Below, piece by piece: positions 1-8,885 of a DNA stretch of 64,000 bases. The translations under genes were made by a program, and so were the position numbers. The notes beneath the pieces were generated by a model that was given only the letters and a program-made list of their open reading frames with translations, made no database searches and was not told the origin of the DNA. Within the stretch, counting starts at the first letter, position 1. Every line of letters begins with the position of its first letter. The stretch is from Sipunculus nudus. Taxonomy: Eukaryota; Annelida; Sipuncula; Golfingiida; Sipunculidae. The DNA lies in NCBI GenBank assembly GCA_026874595.1, contig CM049306.1, positions 77,654,142-77,718,141 of the forward strand, read 5' to 3'.

Positions 1-1396
1 TGCGGGCCCGAGGATCGTGGGAACTAGGCGGTTTGAAACGCAAGAGGCCCTGGGACGTACGGTATGCTTTAAGGAAGAGGTCGTGCCTGTAAGCCTTTAT
101 GCCCGGCACGCCTACGAAACCGTCCACCTCCGTGAACGGGATGCAAACCTCATTGGCCTGTCGATTGACTTGGCTCACGAGGTTTCTGCACGTGTTCAAC
201 AGGTGGTGCACAGCATGACATATGTTCCACACACCTTCACCACGTTTGATAAAAGTTACTCTTTCGTTTGCGGCCTGCGCAAGCGCATCTGCGATCTGTT
301 CAGTACGCAAGATGGCATTGTACTCCCCGAACATGCCTGTGTCTACAGCGTATTGCATCCAGGCGACGTTTGCAGCCTCCCACCACCCCGCTGCTGCGGT
401 ACGGCGCAGAGTCTGAACGGGAATCGGCAGCGCCTTTTCTGCCAGGGCGTTCTGTATGAATACAGGGTACTTATGACTGCATATACCTATGGCACGTTCA
501 GGGGACAAAAGTCTGCACAGGAGATACAAGAGGGCTGAATCGGGCACGCGACTCAGAGACGGTAAGCATGCTTCCATTAGCATGCGGTCGAACAACGTGT
601 GGAAGTGTTCAGCTGGACGCGTGGACGTGTTGCTACCTGACACCGCCCATGAATCTAAATGTGGCTTACAACTGACATGGCCTGAAGGCCACACGATAAA
701 AAAACGAGACCTGACACACGTCCGCGTTTCCAGGCACAGGCGTTTTGCTGACGGGGCCCGTCCGTCAGTATCGTCCAGATCTGGTTGACATGTTCCCGTG
801 TAACGGCAGAAACCGGCCGATGCTCTGTTCCATTCAGGTGTAGCGTTCCAAGCAGGGGGCTGCTTGCCACAACGAGCAGACAGGCCGTTCCACGTGTCCG
901 TCACGTCGTAAGCTAGCACGTCGCGTGCCAACTCTTCTTTTGCTGAGTCCTGATATGGACATATCACCCTGACATGCACAACACCCGCCCCTTCGACCAT
1001 CCGTGTCGCGGCATGTTCCAGTGCCACGATGAAACGGTGACGTAAATGTTCTGATATATCATCGGCACCCGGTGTGCAGAAACGGGCCAGCAAGACAGCC
1101 ACTTTTGTCATACGGACACCGTCCACATCCGGCACGGGCTGTGACACGCACCACCGGGTCCCGCAAGCCTTTACAACGCTGTCGACCAGTTCAACTTCTC
1201 TCTTGTAGTCAGCGTGAGTGGAGGGTGGGAACGGGAAACTGCGCGCAAACAGGTGACCGAATATCTGAAGGAGACGACGGTGATCCCAACCGTCTTTTGA
1301 TTGTGCATGATAATCCCTCACCTTGTGTACTGGGACCCATTCATCCAGAATGCAAGGTGTGTCGATCCTGGCAGAAACCTGGCACAGGTCTTCCAT
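1..1396 (-). CDS. Unrecognised protein, C-terminus beyond left edge
   Basis: This minus-strand frame has no stop from 1429 to the left edge of the window. The first ATG is at 1396, giving 465 codons with the C-terminus missing. The translation is protein-like throughout, with scattered Cys and Trp and no clear membrane segment. I recognise no family or motif in it. A TATA box (TATAAAAAAA on the minus strand, 1480-1471) lies about 75 nt before the ATG, and a 20-bp palindrome lies just beyond it. A 173-codon plus-strand frame at the edge (from 17) is treated as its shadow because the minus frame is open nearly three times as far. The open frame is direct observation; any function is unknown. 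Confidence 0.8.
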   Translation of the reverse strand, partial: MEDLCQVSARIDTPCILDEWVPVHKVRDYHAQSKDGWDHRRLLQIFGHLFARSFPFPPSTHADYKREVELVDSVVKACGTRWCVSQPVPDVDGVRMTKVAVLLARFCTPGADDISEHLRHRFIVALEHAATRMVEGAGVVHVRVICPYQDSAKEELARDVLAYDVTDTWNGLSARCGKQPPAWNATPEWNRASAGFCRYTGTCQPDLDDTDGRAPSAKRLCLETRTCVRSRFFIVWPSGHVSCKPHLDSWAVSGSNTSTRPAEHFHTLFDRMLMEACLPSLSRVPDSALLYLLCRLLSPERAIGICSHKYPVFIQNALAEKALPIPVQTLRRTAAAGWWEAANVAWMQYAVDTGMFGEYNAILRTEQIADALAQAANERVTFIKRGEGVWNICHAVHHLLNTCRNLVSQVNRQANEVCIPFTEVDGFVGVPGIKAYRHDLFLKAYRTSQGLLRFKPPSSHDPRAR

Positions 1397-1470
1397 CCCG
1401 CTTCCTCTCTCCACAGCCTGTAACTGCAATTATGGTATGCAACACACTGGCTAACATCGGTGCGTATCTG

Positions 1471-1480
1471 TTTTTTTATA
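1471..1480 (-). promoter_or_regulatory. TATA box of left-edge gene
   Basis: The minus strand reads TATAAAAAAA about 75 nt upstream of the ATG at 1396. This is the normal TATA-to-start spacing in this window. Confidence 0.6.
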
Positions 1481-1504
1481 CATCCCAATCTGCTACTGAA
1501 TCAT

Positions 1505-1524
1505 GATCACGTGATCACGTGATC
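1505..1524. repeat. 20-bp perfect palindrome with two CACGTG boxes
   Basis: GATCACGTGATCACGTGATC equals its own reverse complement and contains CACGTG at 1508-1513 and 1516-1521. It lies 25 bp beyond the TATA box of the left-edge gene. It could be an E-box-type regulatory site or part of a replication origin; the sequence alone does not decide. Confidence 0.8.
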
Positions 1525-1628
1525 TATCTGGCGTAAGAAGACTGATATGAATGTCACATCCATCACACACAATAATGCTATACCACACACCTTTTTCGAA
1601 TAAAAACAAACAACAGCGTGCCATATTT

Positions 1629-1634
1629 TTTATT
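1629..1634 (-). terminator. Poly(A) signal
   Basis: AATAAA on the minus strand, 71 nt past the stop codon of the 1705-2886 gene. Confidence 0.5.
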
Positions 1635-1704
1635 GCATTTACAATCCACCATGTACATTGCTCATATATATATAGAGCGAGAGAAAAATGTTTTTCATGC
1701 CTTG

Positions 1705-2886
1705 TCAATGCAATACAACTCTTTTCAGGAACGTTGCTGCATCGTATATGTCTCTCGTGAAGTTTCCCGGGATGACATGGAGGCGCAACCACGAGATCGC
1801 GTCTATAGACCTGTGGCCACCACAAACGTATAAGCACACAAAAAACAAAGCTGTACAAATACACGAAAATACTAAGTACACCTTGCATGCATACAGTCGG
1901 CGAACGTGGCACAAAAAAACCAGCAGAACCAGACTCGAGACACTCGTCAGAAACCACGTAAGTACACGCACCACATTACCAACGAGGCTGCTGGAGAACC
2001 GAGGCCATATGTGCGTTCTCCTAAAGCGCATCCACAGTTTCCTGAAAGGCAGGTTCGGATCGGACGCCGCCAGCAGGCTGTGCAAGGTGGTCTTAGATCG
2101 CCCGTACAGTCCTGTCCTTTCCTGGCATTTCGAATCAGCATTACGGGACCAAAATTCGGCGACTGCCCTGTCTTCTTCCTGTAAAATGTTCCTTGAACGG
2201 TTCACCAGACTACCGTCGTATTTTACGGCTGAACCCGCCTGCATGCGCTTCTTGTAATTCACAAGACGCAGAGGATACACTGGCCCGGCTGTAGTCTGCA
2301 CGTCCTGCGATACCCGTTCCAAACATATGGCGTCTTCCTCGACACTTTCACTTTCTGTTTCGGAATCTGTGCAGTATACAGAGCAATCAGAGTCACTGGA
2401 ACTGTCTTCGTTGTCATCAACGACGTCGCTGTGAGTGACGCGCGGATGCCGCAGGAAACTGTGTAAGGGGACCATGCAAGGCATCTCACCCGCGCTGGTT
2501 TCACCCAGCGGCTGGATGTACTCGGTATTCACCTTGTGATACGTCATGTCGCAGTCTGGCTCTGTTTCCGACCCGGGGCGTCTCACGATGGACACGAGTC
2601 CACCAGCAGCCTGACTCATTAATTTCAGATACCATGTCCCCGACCCGTCCAGCACCCGTAATACTTTGTACAGCGAAGATAGGCTAACCCGTTTGATACC
2701 TGCGCAGCTGCCGATGTTGACGCAGGCGGGTGTATTGGGATCAGAAACAGACGGACATACATGTTCCCCCAATAACCTGAAATCCAAAGAATGTTTGGGG
2801 TTTTCATATTGCACGTGAGCCTGCACGACGTCCCGAAGTGCGGGCGGCCGTTCACTTCCCTTCCCTGCAGCGTGGTCCTCAAACAT
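1705..2886 (-). CDS. Membrane protein with acidic middle and two C-terminal TM helices
   Basis: The 393-residue product starts at ATG 2886. It has no N-terminal signal peptide. An acidic Ser/Asp/Glu tract covers about residues 155-187, a basic stretch follows (282-297), and two hydrophobic segments at about 304-327 and 335-355 end in a short tail. This suggests a C-terminal hairpin anchor with most of the protein on the cytoplasmic or nuclear side. Herpesvirus egress proteins of the UL34 type also have a C-terminal anchor, but usually a single one, and I see no other support, so no name is given. Its start lies 13 bp from the stop of the next minus gene, so the two may be co-transcribed. Confidence 0.75.
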   Translation of the reverse strand: MFEDHAAGKGSERPPALRDVVQAHVQYENPKHSLDFRLLGEHVCPSVSDPNTPACVNIGSCAGIKRVSLSSLYKVLRVLDGSGTWYLKLMSQAAGGLVSIVRRPGSETEPDCDMTYHKVNTEYIQPLGETSAGEMPCMVPLHSFLRHPRVTHSDVVDDNEDSSSDSDCSVYCTDSETESESVEEDAICLERVSQDVQTTAGPVYPLRLVNYKKRMQAGSAVKYDGSLVNRSRNILQEEDRAVAEFWSRNADSKCQERTGLYGRSKTTLHSLLAASDPNLPFRKLWMRFRRTHIWPRFSSSLVGNVVRVLTWFLTSVSSLVLLVFLCHVRRLYACKVYLVFSCICTALFFVCLYVCGGHRSIDAISWLRLHVIPGNFTRDIYDAATFLKRVVLH

Positions 2887-2899
2887 GCCTTCCCTGACC

Positions 2900-3199
2900 T
2901 CAAATGCTGGTGCAGTCCCGAAGCAGACGTAGATTGTTTGTCACAGCTTTGGAGTGTACTTCACAAAAGTGTCCGTCTCTTGCGCTCTGAATGGCAGATG
3001 CCCTGACCCCGGTCACAACAAAATGTTGGAGAGCAGAAAGTGAGGTGCAAGGTCGGTTATCCTTTGTCCGTGGAAATGTGTCCAGTAGCTCTCTCGGTGT
3101 CACGGTCTGGAAGTACACCAGATCGGTTGCGGGCGATGACTGCTGCTGAGTCGCGCGTGACGCATCATTACCCGACCCATCGGCAGTCTGTTGATACAT
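2900..3199 (-). CDS. Small unrecognised protein, 99 aa
   Basis: The first ATG in this frame is at 3199; an upstream GTG at 3232 would add 11 residues but is unlikely as a start in a eukaryotic virus. The product is polar, with a Gln/Ser/Thr-rich N-terminus. A TTAAATAAAAGG element about 65 nt upstream on the minus strand could serve as its TATA box and also as the poly(A) signal of the terminase gene. It fits tightly between the 1705-2886 gene and terminase exon 2. Family not recognised. Confidence 0.55.
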   Translation of the reverse strand: MYQQTADGSGNDASRATQQQSSPATDLVYFQTVTPRELLDTFPRTKDNRPCTSLSALQHFVVTGVRASAIQSARDGHFCEVHSKAVTNNLRLLRDCTSI

Positions 3200-3264
3200 A
3201 CGGGCACGTGTCAGATTATCCGAACATAACACGCAGTGCGTACCATTTTAGGACATGTGCCCCT

Positions 3265-3270
3265 TTTATT
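3265..3270 (-). terminator. Poly(A) signal of terminase gene
   Basis: AATAAA on the minus strand, 22 nt past the terminase stop codon (3295-3293). It is embedded in a near-palindromic CCCCTTAAATAAAAGGGG that may double as the promoter of the 99-aa gene. Confidence 0.55.
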
Positions 3271-3292
3271 TAAGGGGAAAACATCGTGCATC

Positions 3293-4585
3293 CTAAATAA
3301 TGGACGTGTGCAACGGTGCCAACTCATGTACGTTAAAGTTTTCGTTTCTCTCGTTTAGCAACAGGTTGTATGCCAGTATCAGGGAAAGGGCCACGTCATC
3401 CTGTGTATGATCGTGGGGCTTTCGGTCCGGCCGGAATTTCGACAGCTGCTCCGTGATCAAATGTCTAGCGTCCAACCCGGCATGCTCAAGTGCCGAGCTG
3501 GCGAGGCTCATTGACAAACGCACGATGCGACTGTTGAATGCACTTTGAAAGAGGGACACTAAAGTTTTTTTCTGTTTGTCCAGGAAGAAACCCGCAACCT
3601 CGGCTGTCCCGAAATCCCGCACGGATTGGAGCCCAACCGTCTTGGCATCCTTCTCTGTCCTCCTCCTGTGGGTGAATTGAAACGACAGCGACCGAACCGG
3701 CCCGGCCATTTTTTTGGCGGCGTTGTGTATGAAATGACAAATCTGCACGGCCAGGTGTTCGTTGCTATTGCTTTCCACAGCGACAACAGCAGTCTTGAAA
3801 CGGGACGAGTATGTCAGCGGGCACGCGTGCATATTCACAACACGCTGCAGCAGGCGCAAAACCGCCAGCCCAATGAAAACTTCCGCTGGTACGCTGTGTT
3901 CTATCAAACGCACCTCGTCCAATCCGAGGACGACCGCCATGCGCCTGGTTTTGTTTGAGGGGACCCTGCGGGAAACACGACCGGACGGCGGAGCGCCAGG
4001 TGTGTAACGACACACGCAAGCTATTCCTGAAGCAGACACCGACACGTTGGTGGTGTAAGCTGGGTCCACGTACACAAACAATGTATCACCCAAACAATCG
4101 ACATTGTTGAATGTATCCAAGTCATTCAAACCGTCTTTCATTTCTTGCAGGACAGATCGTGAAAAAAGCCCAACCTCATCCCCCGAATTCTGCCCATCCG
4201 GCTGCCCGTCGCCGCGCCCCAGACTAACGCCCATATTTTCTGTTTCGTAGCTGTGAGGTTCCAACGTGTTCATAACCGTCTTTTGTACAACGTCCGTCGT
4301 GATGTGAGGCGGCAGTGACATGACGTAGTGGTGACACGCTATGGCTTCCGGCGACTCGGCAACGCGTGGAACGTCTGCAGGACAGCTGAAGCACACGCGG
4401 TAGTAAGCAACTCCTGTCCGTTCCAACTTCAGTAAGGCGCATGTATTCTCAGCCGACGTGTTCATCGAAGATGTGAGCACCAACTTGGTCCCTCTGCGGT
4501 TCACATAAGGCAACAGGTGTGTCAACGTTTTCACAAATCCAGCTTCGTCAACATACACGATGTCGTACGTGTGACCCCTGCCAGC
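3293..4585 (-). CDS. Terminase ATPase/nuclease subunit, exon 2
   Basis: This is the C-terminal part of the DNA-packaging terminase, the motor that drives viral DNA into capsids and cuts it. Exon 2 starts at 4585 just after a pyrimidine-rich acceptor ending TTTCAG, in phase 0. It carries Walker B (IVYVDEAG, Asp397/Glu398 in spliced numbering) and the RNase H-like nuclease acidic residues: VDPAY (Asp558), VAVESNSN (Glu655) and DDVALSL (Asp780/781). The frame stays open for 20 more codons upstream to an ATG at 4645, but those codons translate the intron end and lack Walker A. Spliced to exon 1 it gives 814 residues, typical for the family. Family assignment is strong; the splice is inferred from consensus sites and matching phase. 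Confidence 0.9.
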   Translation of the reverse strand, partial: AGRGHTYDIVYVDEAGFVKTLTHLLPYVNRRGTKLVLTSSMNTSAENTCALLKLERTGVAYYRVCFSCPADVPRVAESPEAIACHHYVMSLPPHITTDVVQKTVMNTLEPHSYETENMGVSLGRGDGQPDGQNSGDEVGLFSRSVLQEMKDGLNDLDTFNNVDCLGDTLFVYVDPAYTTNVSVSASGIACVCRYTPGAPPSGRVSRRVPSNKTRRMAVVLGLDEVRLIEHSVPAEVFIGLAVLRLLQRVVNMHACPLTYSSRFKTAVVAVESNSNEHLAVQICHFIHNAAKKMAGPVRSLSFQFTHRRRTEKDAKTVGLQSVRDFGTAEVAGFFLDKQKKTLVSLFQSAFNSRIVRLSMSLASSALEHAGLDARHLITEQLSKFRPDRKPHDHTQDDVALSLILAYNLLLNERNENFNVHELAPLHTSII

Positions 4586-4650
4586 CTGAAACGAACGAGG
4601 AAAGAACACGTCACTGATTATAAAAAAAGGCCATGGTGGCGACACAACAA

Positions 4651-4658
4651 TATAAAAG
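4651..4658 (+). promoter_or_regulatory. TATA box of the 83-aa gene
   Basis: TATAAAAG lies about 50 nt before ATG 4707 and is followed immediately by a CACGTG box at 4659-4664. It sits just inside the terminase intron. Confidence 0.65.
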
Positions 4659-4706
4659 CACGTGAGTGCGCAGATTCATCAGACACATATTCAAAAGGGA
4701 GGGTGG

Positions 4707-4958
4707 ATGGCTCAAGGCACCGAACACACTTTAGACGAGTTAGAGGACTTGGTGAGTAGCTGGGAACAAGCACTGCTCGTGAGCACGCCACAACAGATAA
4801 TAGACCGGTTACACGAGAACTGCTTTATGGTACACGAGCATGTTCGGGATGAGGGAACGTGTGATACGAGAAGATGTGACGTCGTCTTAAAAGCGTTATC
4901 CTCCCTTGTGATGTCTGCTTACTACGATATATGCACCACTCACAGTGACCGCATCTGA
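4707..4958 (+). CDS. Small helical protein, 83 aa, nested in terminase intron
   Basis: The start is the first ATG after the TATA box at 4651. A GTG 45 nt earlier is in frame but lies within a few nt of the TATA box and would precede the transcript. The product is predicted mostly helical, acidic at the N-terminus, with three Cys and no membrane segment. It lies at the 3' end of the terminase intron on the opposite strand. Small capsid-associated proteins have this size, but nothing in the sequence identifies it as one. The well-placed TATA box is the main support that it is a gene. Confidence 0.65.
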   Translation: MAQGTEHTLDELEDLVSSWEQALLVSTPQQIIDRLHENCFMVHEHVRDEGTCDTRRCDVVLKALSSLVMSAYYDICTTHSDRI

Positions 4959-5064
4959 CAACAAAAACCTATCGCACCTCTGGGGTGCCAATCAGCTGAG
5001 AACATAAATGATCATACACATTTTAGGTATTTTATGGCAACATATATGACAGGGTACCCCACTC

Positions 5065-6153
5065 ATGAAAGCAAAAGGTAAGAGTAAAGGGAGACCCCAG
5101 AGGTACAATCCGTGTTACTCAACGAACGCTTCGCGATGCCGTTTCAGACGTCCGCCAGACCACTACGTTTTTTTGTTAAACACCGTTGCCAAAACAAGGT
5201 CTCCCCCGGCTTTGTTCCACTGCATCACGCACGGACGCCTCCATGCCTGTTTCAAAACAGGGGACCAGCACCCGGACAGCGGTAGCGACCCTTGCCCTGG
5301 CGTGGAGATGACGGCAGACGGTGATATGGTGTGTGTGGCATCAGGGATGCCGAGCGGAGCCAAGATATATGAAACGTGTCCGCGTGAGGACGAGTTTCCC
5401 CGGCACGGGACAGAGAATGACGCACCGGTCATATCTACAGGTGACGGGAACGGCCAAACATGTGCGACCCATGTTTTTCAACAAGACCACATGGCGACGT
5501 GGGAAAAACAACAGTCAGCCGACCGTGACGAACTCCTTAGGGTAGAGCCACGTCCGGAATTCGTTATGGCGGTAATAACCCGACCCGTCACGGTGTACAA
5601 CTTTTCACTTGTTGATCAGCTCCTGTTCAGTCGATACACCGAGACTGACGCGCTTCTGCACGATTACGTGTCAAGCAAAGTGTCACACCCATCCCAAGAC
5701 GACACGAAACATGTGAAATACGAGTGTTACAAGGCCCTGTCTCGGCTGTCACCCAACCTTCGTCCGTCGTACGGTGAATGCTCCCGCGCATGGTGCTCTG
5801 CAGTGGAATCTCTCACTTCGTCGGAAAAGGACTCGACCAGGGGATCCCGGACAATCGATGAATTGAAAAAATACCTCGCCACACATATGAGACATGCAGT
5901 ATCAGACATGAACCGGGGCAAACAAAGGAATGCCATGTGGATCTACGACCATCCGGCGTCAACGTCCAGCCAGCTTTCAGCAGGTGTGGCTGGACAGGTC
6001 ACCACGCAGGACGTCGAAGGCGGCGGGTGTAACCACATCACGTACACTGCTTATGACCCAGTGACCGGTATGAATGTATCCAGGTGTCCAAAATACAGGT
6101 ATTTTACGCCGATGCTACCCAAGCCCTGCATACCACATCACCAGCGTTTATGA
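5065..6153 (+). CDS. Cys/His-rich protein, 362 aa, nested in terminase intron
   Basis: The product has a basic N-terminus and then a possible zinc-binding region: Cys53-x2-His56-Gly-x2-His60-x-Cys62, followed by Cys77, Cys90 and Cys105. A second Cys-containing block lies near the C-terminus. No membrane segment is seen. In mammalian herpesviruses the terminase intron holds the gene of a Cys-rich tegument protein (UL16 type); the position and Cys content are similar, but I see no sequence match, so equivalence is speculation. ATG 5065 is the first in frame, 107 nt after the preceding gene. Confidence 0.8.
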   Translation: MKAKGKSKGRPQRYNPCYSTNASRCRFRRPPDHYVFLLNTVAKTRSPPALFHCITHGRLHACFKTGDQHPDSGSDPCPGVEMTADGDMVCVASGMPSGAKIYETCPREDEFPRHGTENDAPVISTGDGNGQTCATHVFQQDHMATWEKQQSADRDELLRVEPRPEFVMAVITRPVTVYNFSLVDQLLFSRYTETDALLHDYVSSKVSHPSQDDTKHVKYECYKALSRLSPNLRPSYGECSRAWCSAVESLTSSEKDSTRGSRTIDELKKYLATHMRHAVSDMNRGKQRNAMWIYDHPASTSSQLSAGVAGQVTTQDVEGGGCNHITYTAYDPVTGMNVSRCPKYRYFTPMLPKPCIPHHQRL

Positions 6154-6260
6154 AGCCACCTGTGTCTATAATCCACAGTTACTCTAAGTCCCCTGTTTCC
6201 ATTTTGTAAACTTTCACCGTGGAAGCTACGTGAAAACCTTTAAAAGCTTACCTGTAGGCG

Positions 6261-7019
6261 TCACACAGCTAGTTCATTTAGTGTCAAATGGGGAACATGC
6301 AAAAGCAGGTGACTCAGGACAGTAGTTCCGTCTTCAGACAACATGAAAGCTGAGTCTTCACAGCTGTTCAGGACACGGCGCGCCGTGTTAGAATGGCCGA
6401 GTGACACAGGTGTGGGTTTGCAATGGAAACGGCACGCTTCTGCAACCAGCCTCATGAAACACCCGAAAGCAGCGTATGCAGACACCATCCAACGGTCGCG
6501 CATAGTTACAGTGCATACGTCGACCTCTCCTCTCGCAGCTCGCATATCTTCATTCGCCTTATCGATTGCATCCACCAACCGCTGTACCTCGGAATATTTC
6601 AGGTAGTACAGGTCGCGTAAACCTTCGATCAAACACGAAAACCTCGTACAACTGATCATGAATGTATGGCTGTGCGGGACCTCTTTTGACATTAGAAATC
6701 GTCTCACGAAATATACAGCCGCCAAACGGATGCAGATGTAGTTGTACAAACGCAGGCATTCCTGGTCTGCATGCAAAGCGTCAGGGATTCCAGGACTTCC
6801 AAATAAAAAAGTGCAGATACTTTCGTCGCTGTGTAAGCTCAACGAAGGTAACAACACACTGGATAGAATCTTTCCGTCCACGTTATTGAGCGTTTCAGCC
6901 ACATCAGGGACGGTGGGCGACCGTTTCTTGTCTAGCCGAAGAAAACCCGCGCCCCGTTGCAGTTCAAGCTGCCTCCTGACATCTAGTGGCATACATTCCT
7001 CCAAAGGTACCCTATCCAT
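6261..7019 (-). CDS. Unrecognised protein, 252 aa, inside terminase intron
   Basis: This is the only nested gene on the same strand as terminase, so its message would also lie within unspliced terminase RNA. ATG 7019 is the first in frame. The product is predicted largely alpha-helical, with Leu-rich and Cys-containing stretches and no clear signal peptide or anchor. It converges with the 5065-6153 gene (107 nt apart) and diverges from the 7225 gene. No family recognised. Confidence 0.75.
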   Translation of the reverse strand: MDRVPLEECMPLDVRRQLELQRGAGFLRLDKKRSPTVPDVAETLNNVDGKILSSVLLPSLSLHSDESICTFLFGSPGIPDALHADQECLRLYNYICIRLAAVYFVRRFLMSKEVPHSHTFMISCTRFSCLIEGLRDLYYLKYSEVQRLVDAIDKANEDMRAARGEVDVCTVTMRDRWMVSAYAAFGCFMRLVAEACRFHCKPTPVSLGHSNTARRVLNSCEDSAFMLSEDGTTVLSHLLLHVPHLTLNELAV

Positions 7020-7189
7020 ATTTGGACTACTTCAGCGGAAACGTCTGCGAGACATACTCGTTACGTTTTACCGTTTAGTTGACATTACTGAATAAGCTAC
7101 CACCACCGCAAATAACATATAGTTCATTTCATGCGGTGGTAACCCGTCACCCGTTGGGGGATCCCTTAGTAAAAACCCGTTCGGGAAAG

Positions 7190-7201
7190 CCCCCCCCCCC
7201 C
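7190..7201. repeat. C12 homopolymer
   Basis: Twelve consecutive C lie 23 nt before ATG 7225, in the leader of that gene. Such runs vary in length between isolates and are prone to sequencing error. A C11 run occurs at 11889-11899. Confidence 0.9.
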
Positions 7202-7224
7202 ACCGATGAAAACCTCAAACAACC

Positions 7225-8796
7225 ATGGCTGCAAAAGACCTATGTGATCCACATACCGGACCAGCAGTGACCAGGCCATTTGAGGATTGCTATGAATCGA
7301 TATGGAGAACAGCCGCTGGAGCCCCGGCGTCCATGTTTCTGTACCTACACCACCGTCGCGTTGACGAAGTTTTTTGGATACGCTTGGTGACCCATTACAT
7401 GTCAGCCCGTGATCACAGATGGCATAACCGCTACACAGAAATCAAACCAAGGAACATGTTCTACGATACATTAGTGGGAGGCACGGTCATAGAACTGGAC
7501 ATGCCACGGCCAGACCTTGTATCGTATAGCAGGGAGCCCGGTTCTTCAGTGGAGCTGACAGATTGGCTGGACATCTTGTTCATTGACAACGATAACGGTC
7601 CCAATGACACGCTGGACAGAGTTACCGTGCCTGTACACTTCATTTTGTCAAGCGTCACGTGCATGTTCAACGAGTGGCTTATCCACGCCCGTTCCTTGAA
7701 AGCGCTGGAAAAACTACCTGGTACAGAGGCAGGTGCGCAAACCGCCGAAAGTGAAATGAGTGCCATTCCCGGAGAGACCGTGTCCGCAGCAGTGAATTTA
7801 CGAAGCGTACTGAACCAGTTTTACGATGCTAATCCTGCCCCGGAAGACCAAACCACGTCTGCAGAAATGCAAGCCTTAACACCTGAACACACCTGCATGC
7901 GACTCATCTGCCATTGGGAACCGGCTGTACCTGCAACAGAGGAAGGCAGGAGGCGATCCGTGGCCGTAATGCTGTTATCTCACATGCACAATTATGGACA
8001 GGTGTTTTCAGAACGGCAGATGGACCCGGCGAGCACGGGGACGTACAAGTGCGGGATCGAGGACAAAATCTTCCGAGTGCTGACCTCAGTTAGCCTCCCC
8101 ATGCTGAGCAGAATGTTTGACCAGGTGGATGACATAAACGTCATTCTAACATGGTGCGCTAACGTTTCAATTTGTCCGGACGTGCATGATACATTATCCC
8201 AGCAGATCGCGCTTTACGCCGGATGGTTGACAGTTCGCGACAGCTGTACAGTGCCCGGTGTGACCGATCCACTTATGAGGGCTTTTTCGCACATGAACCC
8301 TGTGGCGTTGGTACTGATATTCAGGAGGGTGATCAGTCGCCTGAGGGGGGAATGCGGACAGGTAAAGTTGCGTTTCAATAAAGGACTTGGCGCAAGGTTG
8401 CAGTCCGCCGTTGAGTGGTATATGGAAGGCCGTCGGACAAACCCAGACGTCCCTTATTACTTGCAAGTTCATTTTTATGGGGCTGGTGTGCATAACGGAA
8501 CGGTACGCTTCATGGAGCCTGTGTGGTATTTTACATTCAAAGGACCGCACGGCGGCCAACAACATTCTGACGAATGTTCCATGTGGATTAACGTGAGTGA
8601 ACCAAATGACTTGGTGTTCCTCTGTCCCAACAAGCACTCGCGTTTGACACGACATTACGTTCCGGGGGGCATCCCAGTGGAATGGCGTTACCCCGGAATG
8701 ATGGAAGAACTGCTGCAAAGGCTTTCGTACCCTCTGGATCTGCTGATCGAATTCATCGGTTTCACGCTGGTGGAACCTATACCTGTATTGTATTGA
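7225..8796 (+). CDS. Unrecognised protein, 523 aa, nested in terminase intron
   Basis: The start ATG 7225 has a good context (ACCATGG) and follows a C12 run. The product is globular, with no signal peptide and no convincing membrane segment; the C-terminal 150 residues are rich in aromatic residues and Pro. Mammalian terminase introns also hold the gene for a capsid-vertex protein (UL17 type) of roughly this size on the opposite strand, but I cannot show sequence similarity. It is followed 89 nt later by the 8886 gene on the same strand. Confidence 0.85.
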   Translation: MAAKDLCDPHTGPAVTRPFEDCYESIWRTAAGAPASMFLYLHHRRVDEVFWIRLVTHYMSARDHRWHNRYTEIKPRNMFYDTLVGGTVIELDMPRPDLVSYSREPGSSVELTDWLDILFIDNDNGPNDTLDRVTVPVHFILSSVTCMFNEWLIHARSLKALEKLPGTEAGAQTAESEMSAIPGETVSAAVNLRSVLNQFYDANPAPEDQTTSAEMQALTPEHTCMRLICHWEPAVPATEEGRRRSVAVMLLSHMHNYGQVFSERQMDPASTGTYKCGIEDKIFRVLTSVSLPMLSRMFDQVDDINVILTWCANVSICPDVHDTLSQQIALYAGWLTVRDSCTVPGVTDPLMRAFSHMNPVALVLIFRRVISRLRGECGQVKLRFNKGLGARLQSAVEWYMEGRRTNPDVPYYLQVHFYGAGVHNGTVRFMEPVWYFTFKGPHGGQQHSDECSMWINVSEPNDLVFLCPNKHSRLTRHYVPGGIPVEWRYPGMMEELLQRLSYPLDLLIEFIGFTLVEPIPVLY

Positions 8797-8885
8797 AGCA
8801 TGCCGGTCAGCCGGCCGACATGTATTATTTGTGTTAACGTTGTCGCTGAACTGTGGGCGGCACAGCTGCTCTGTCAGACGCCAAA

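Larger units (their letters stand above)
1397..1704. other. Intergenic promoter/3' region
   Basis: This 308-nt gap holds the TATA box of the left-edge gene (1471-1480), the 20-bp palindrome at 1505-1524, a short TATATATATA run near 1668, and a minus-strand AATAAA (TTTATT at 1629-1634) that probably ends the 1705-2886 gene. Short open frames here overlap both flanking genes and are not supported. Confidence 0.6.

Noticed and set aside
17-538. 173-codon plus-strand frame at the left edge
   Set aside because: The opposite strand is open for 465 codons over the same DNA with a TATA box. This frame starts only at GTG and reads like a shadow.
1705-2886. Firm naming of the two-TM protein as a UL34-type egress protein
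   Set aside because: Two C-terminal hydrophobic segments instead of one and no recognisable motif; kept only as a possibility.
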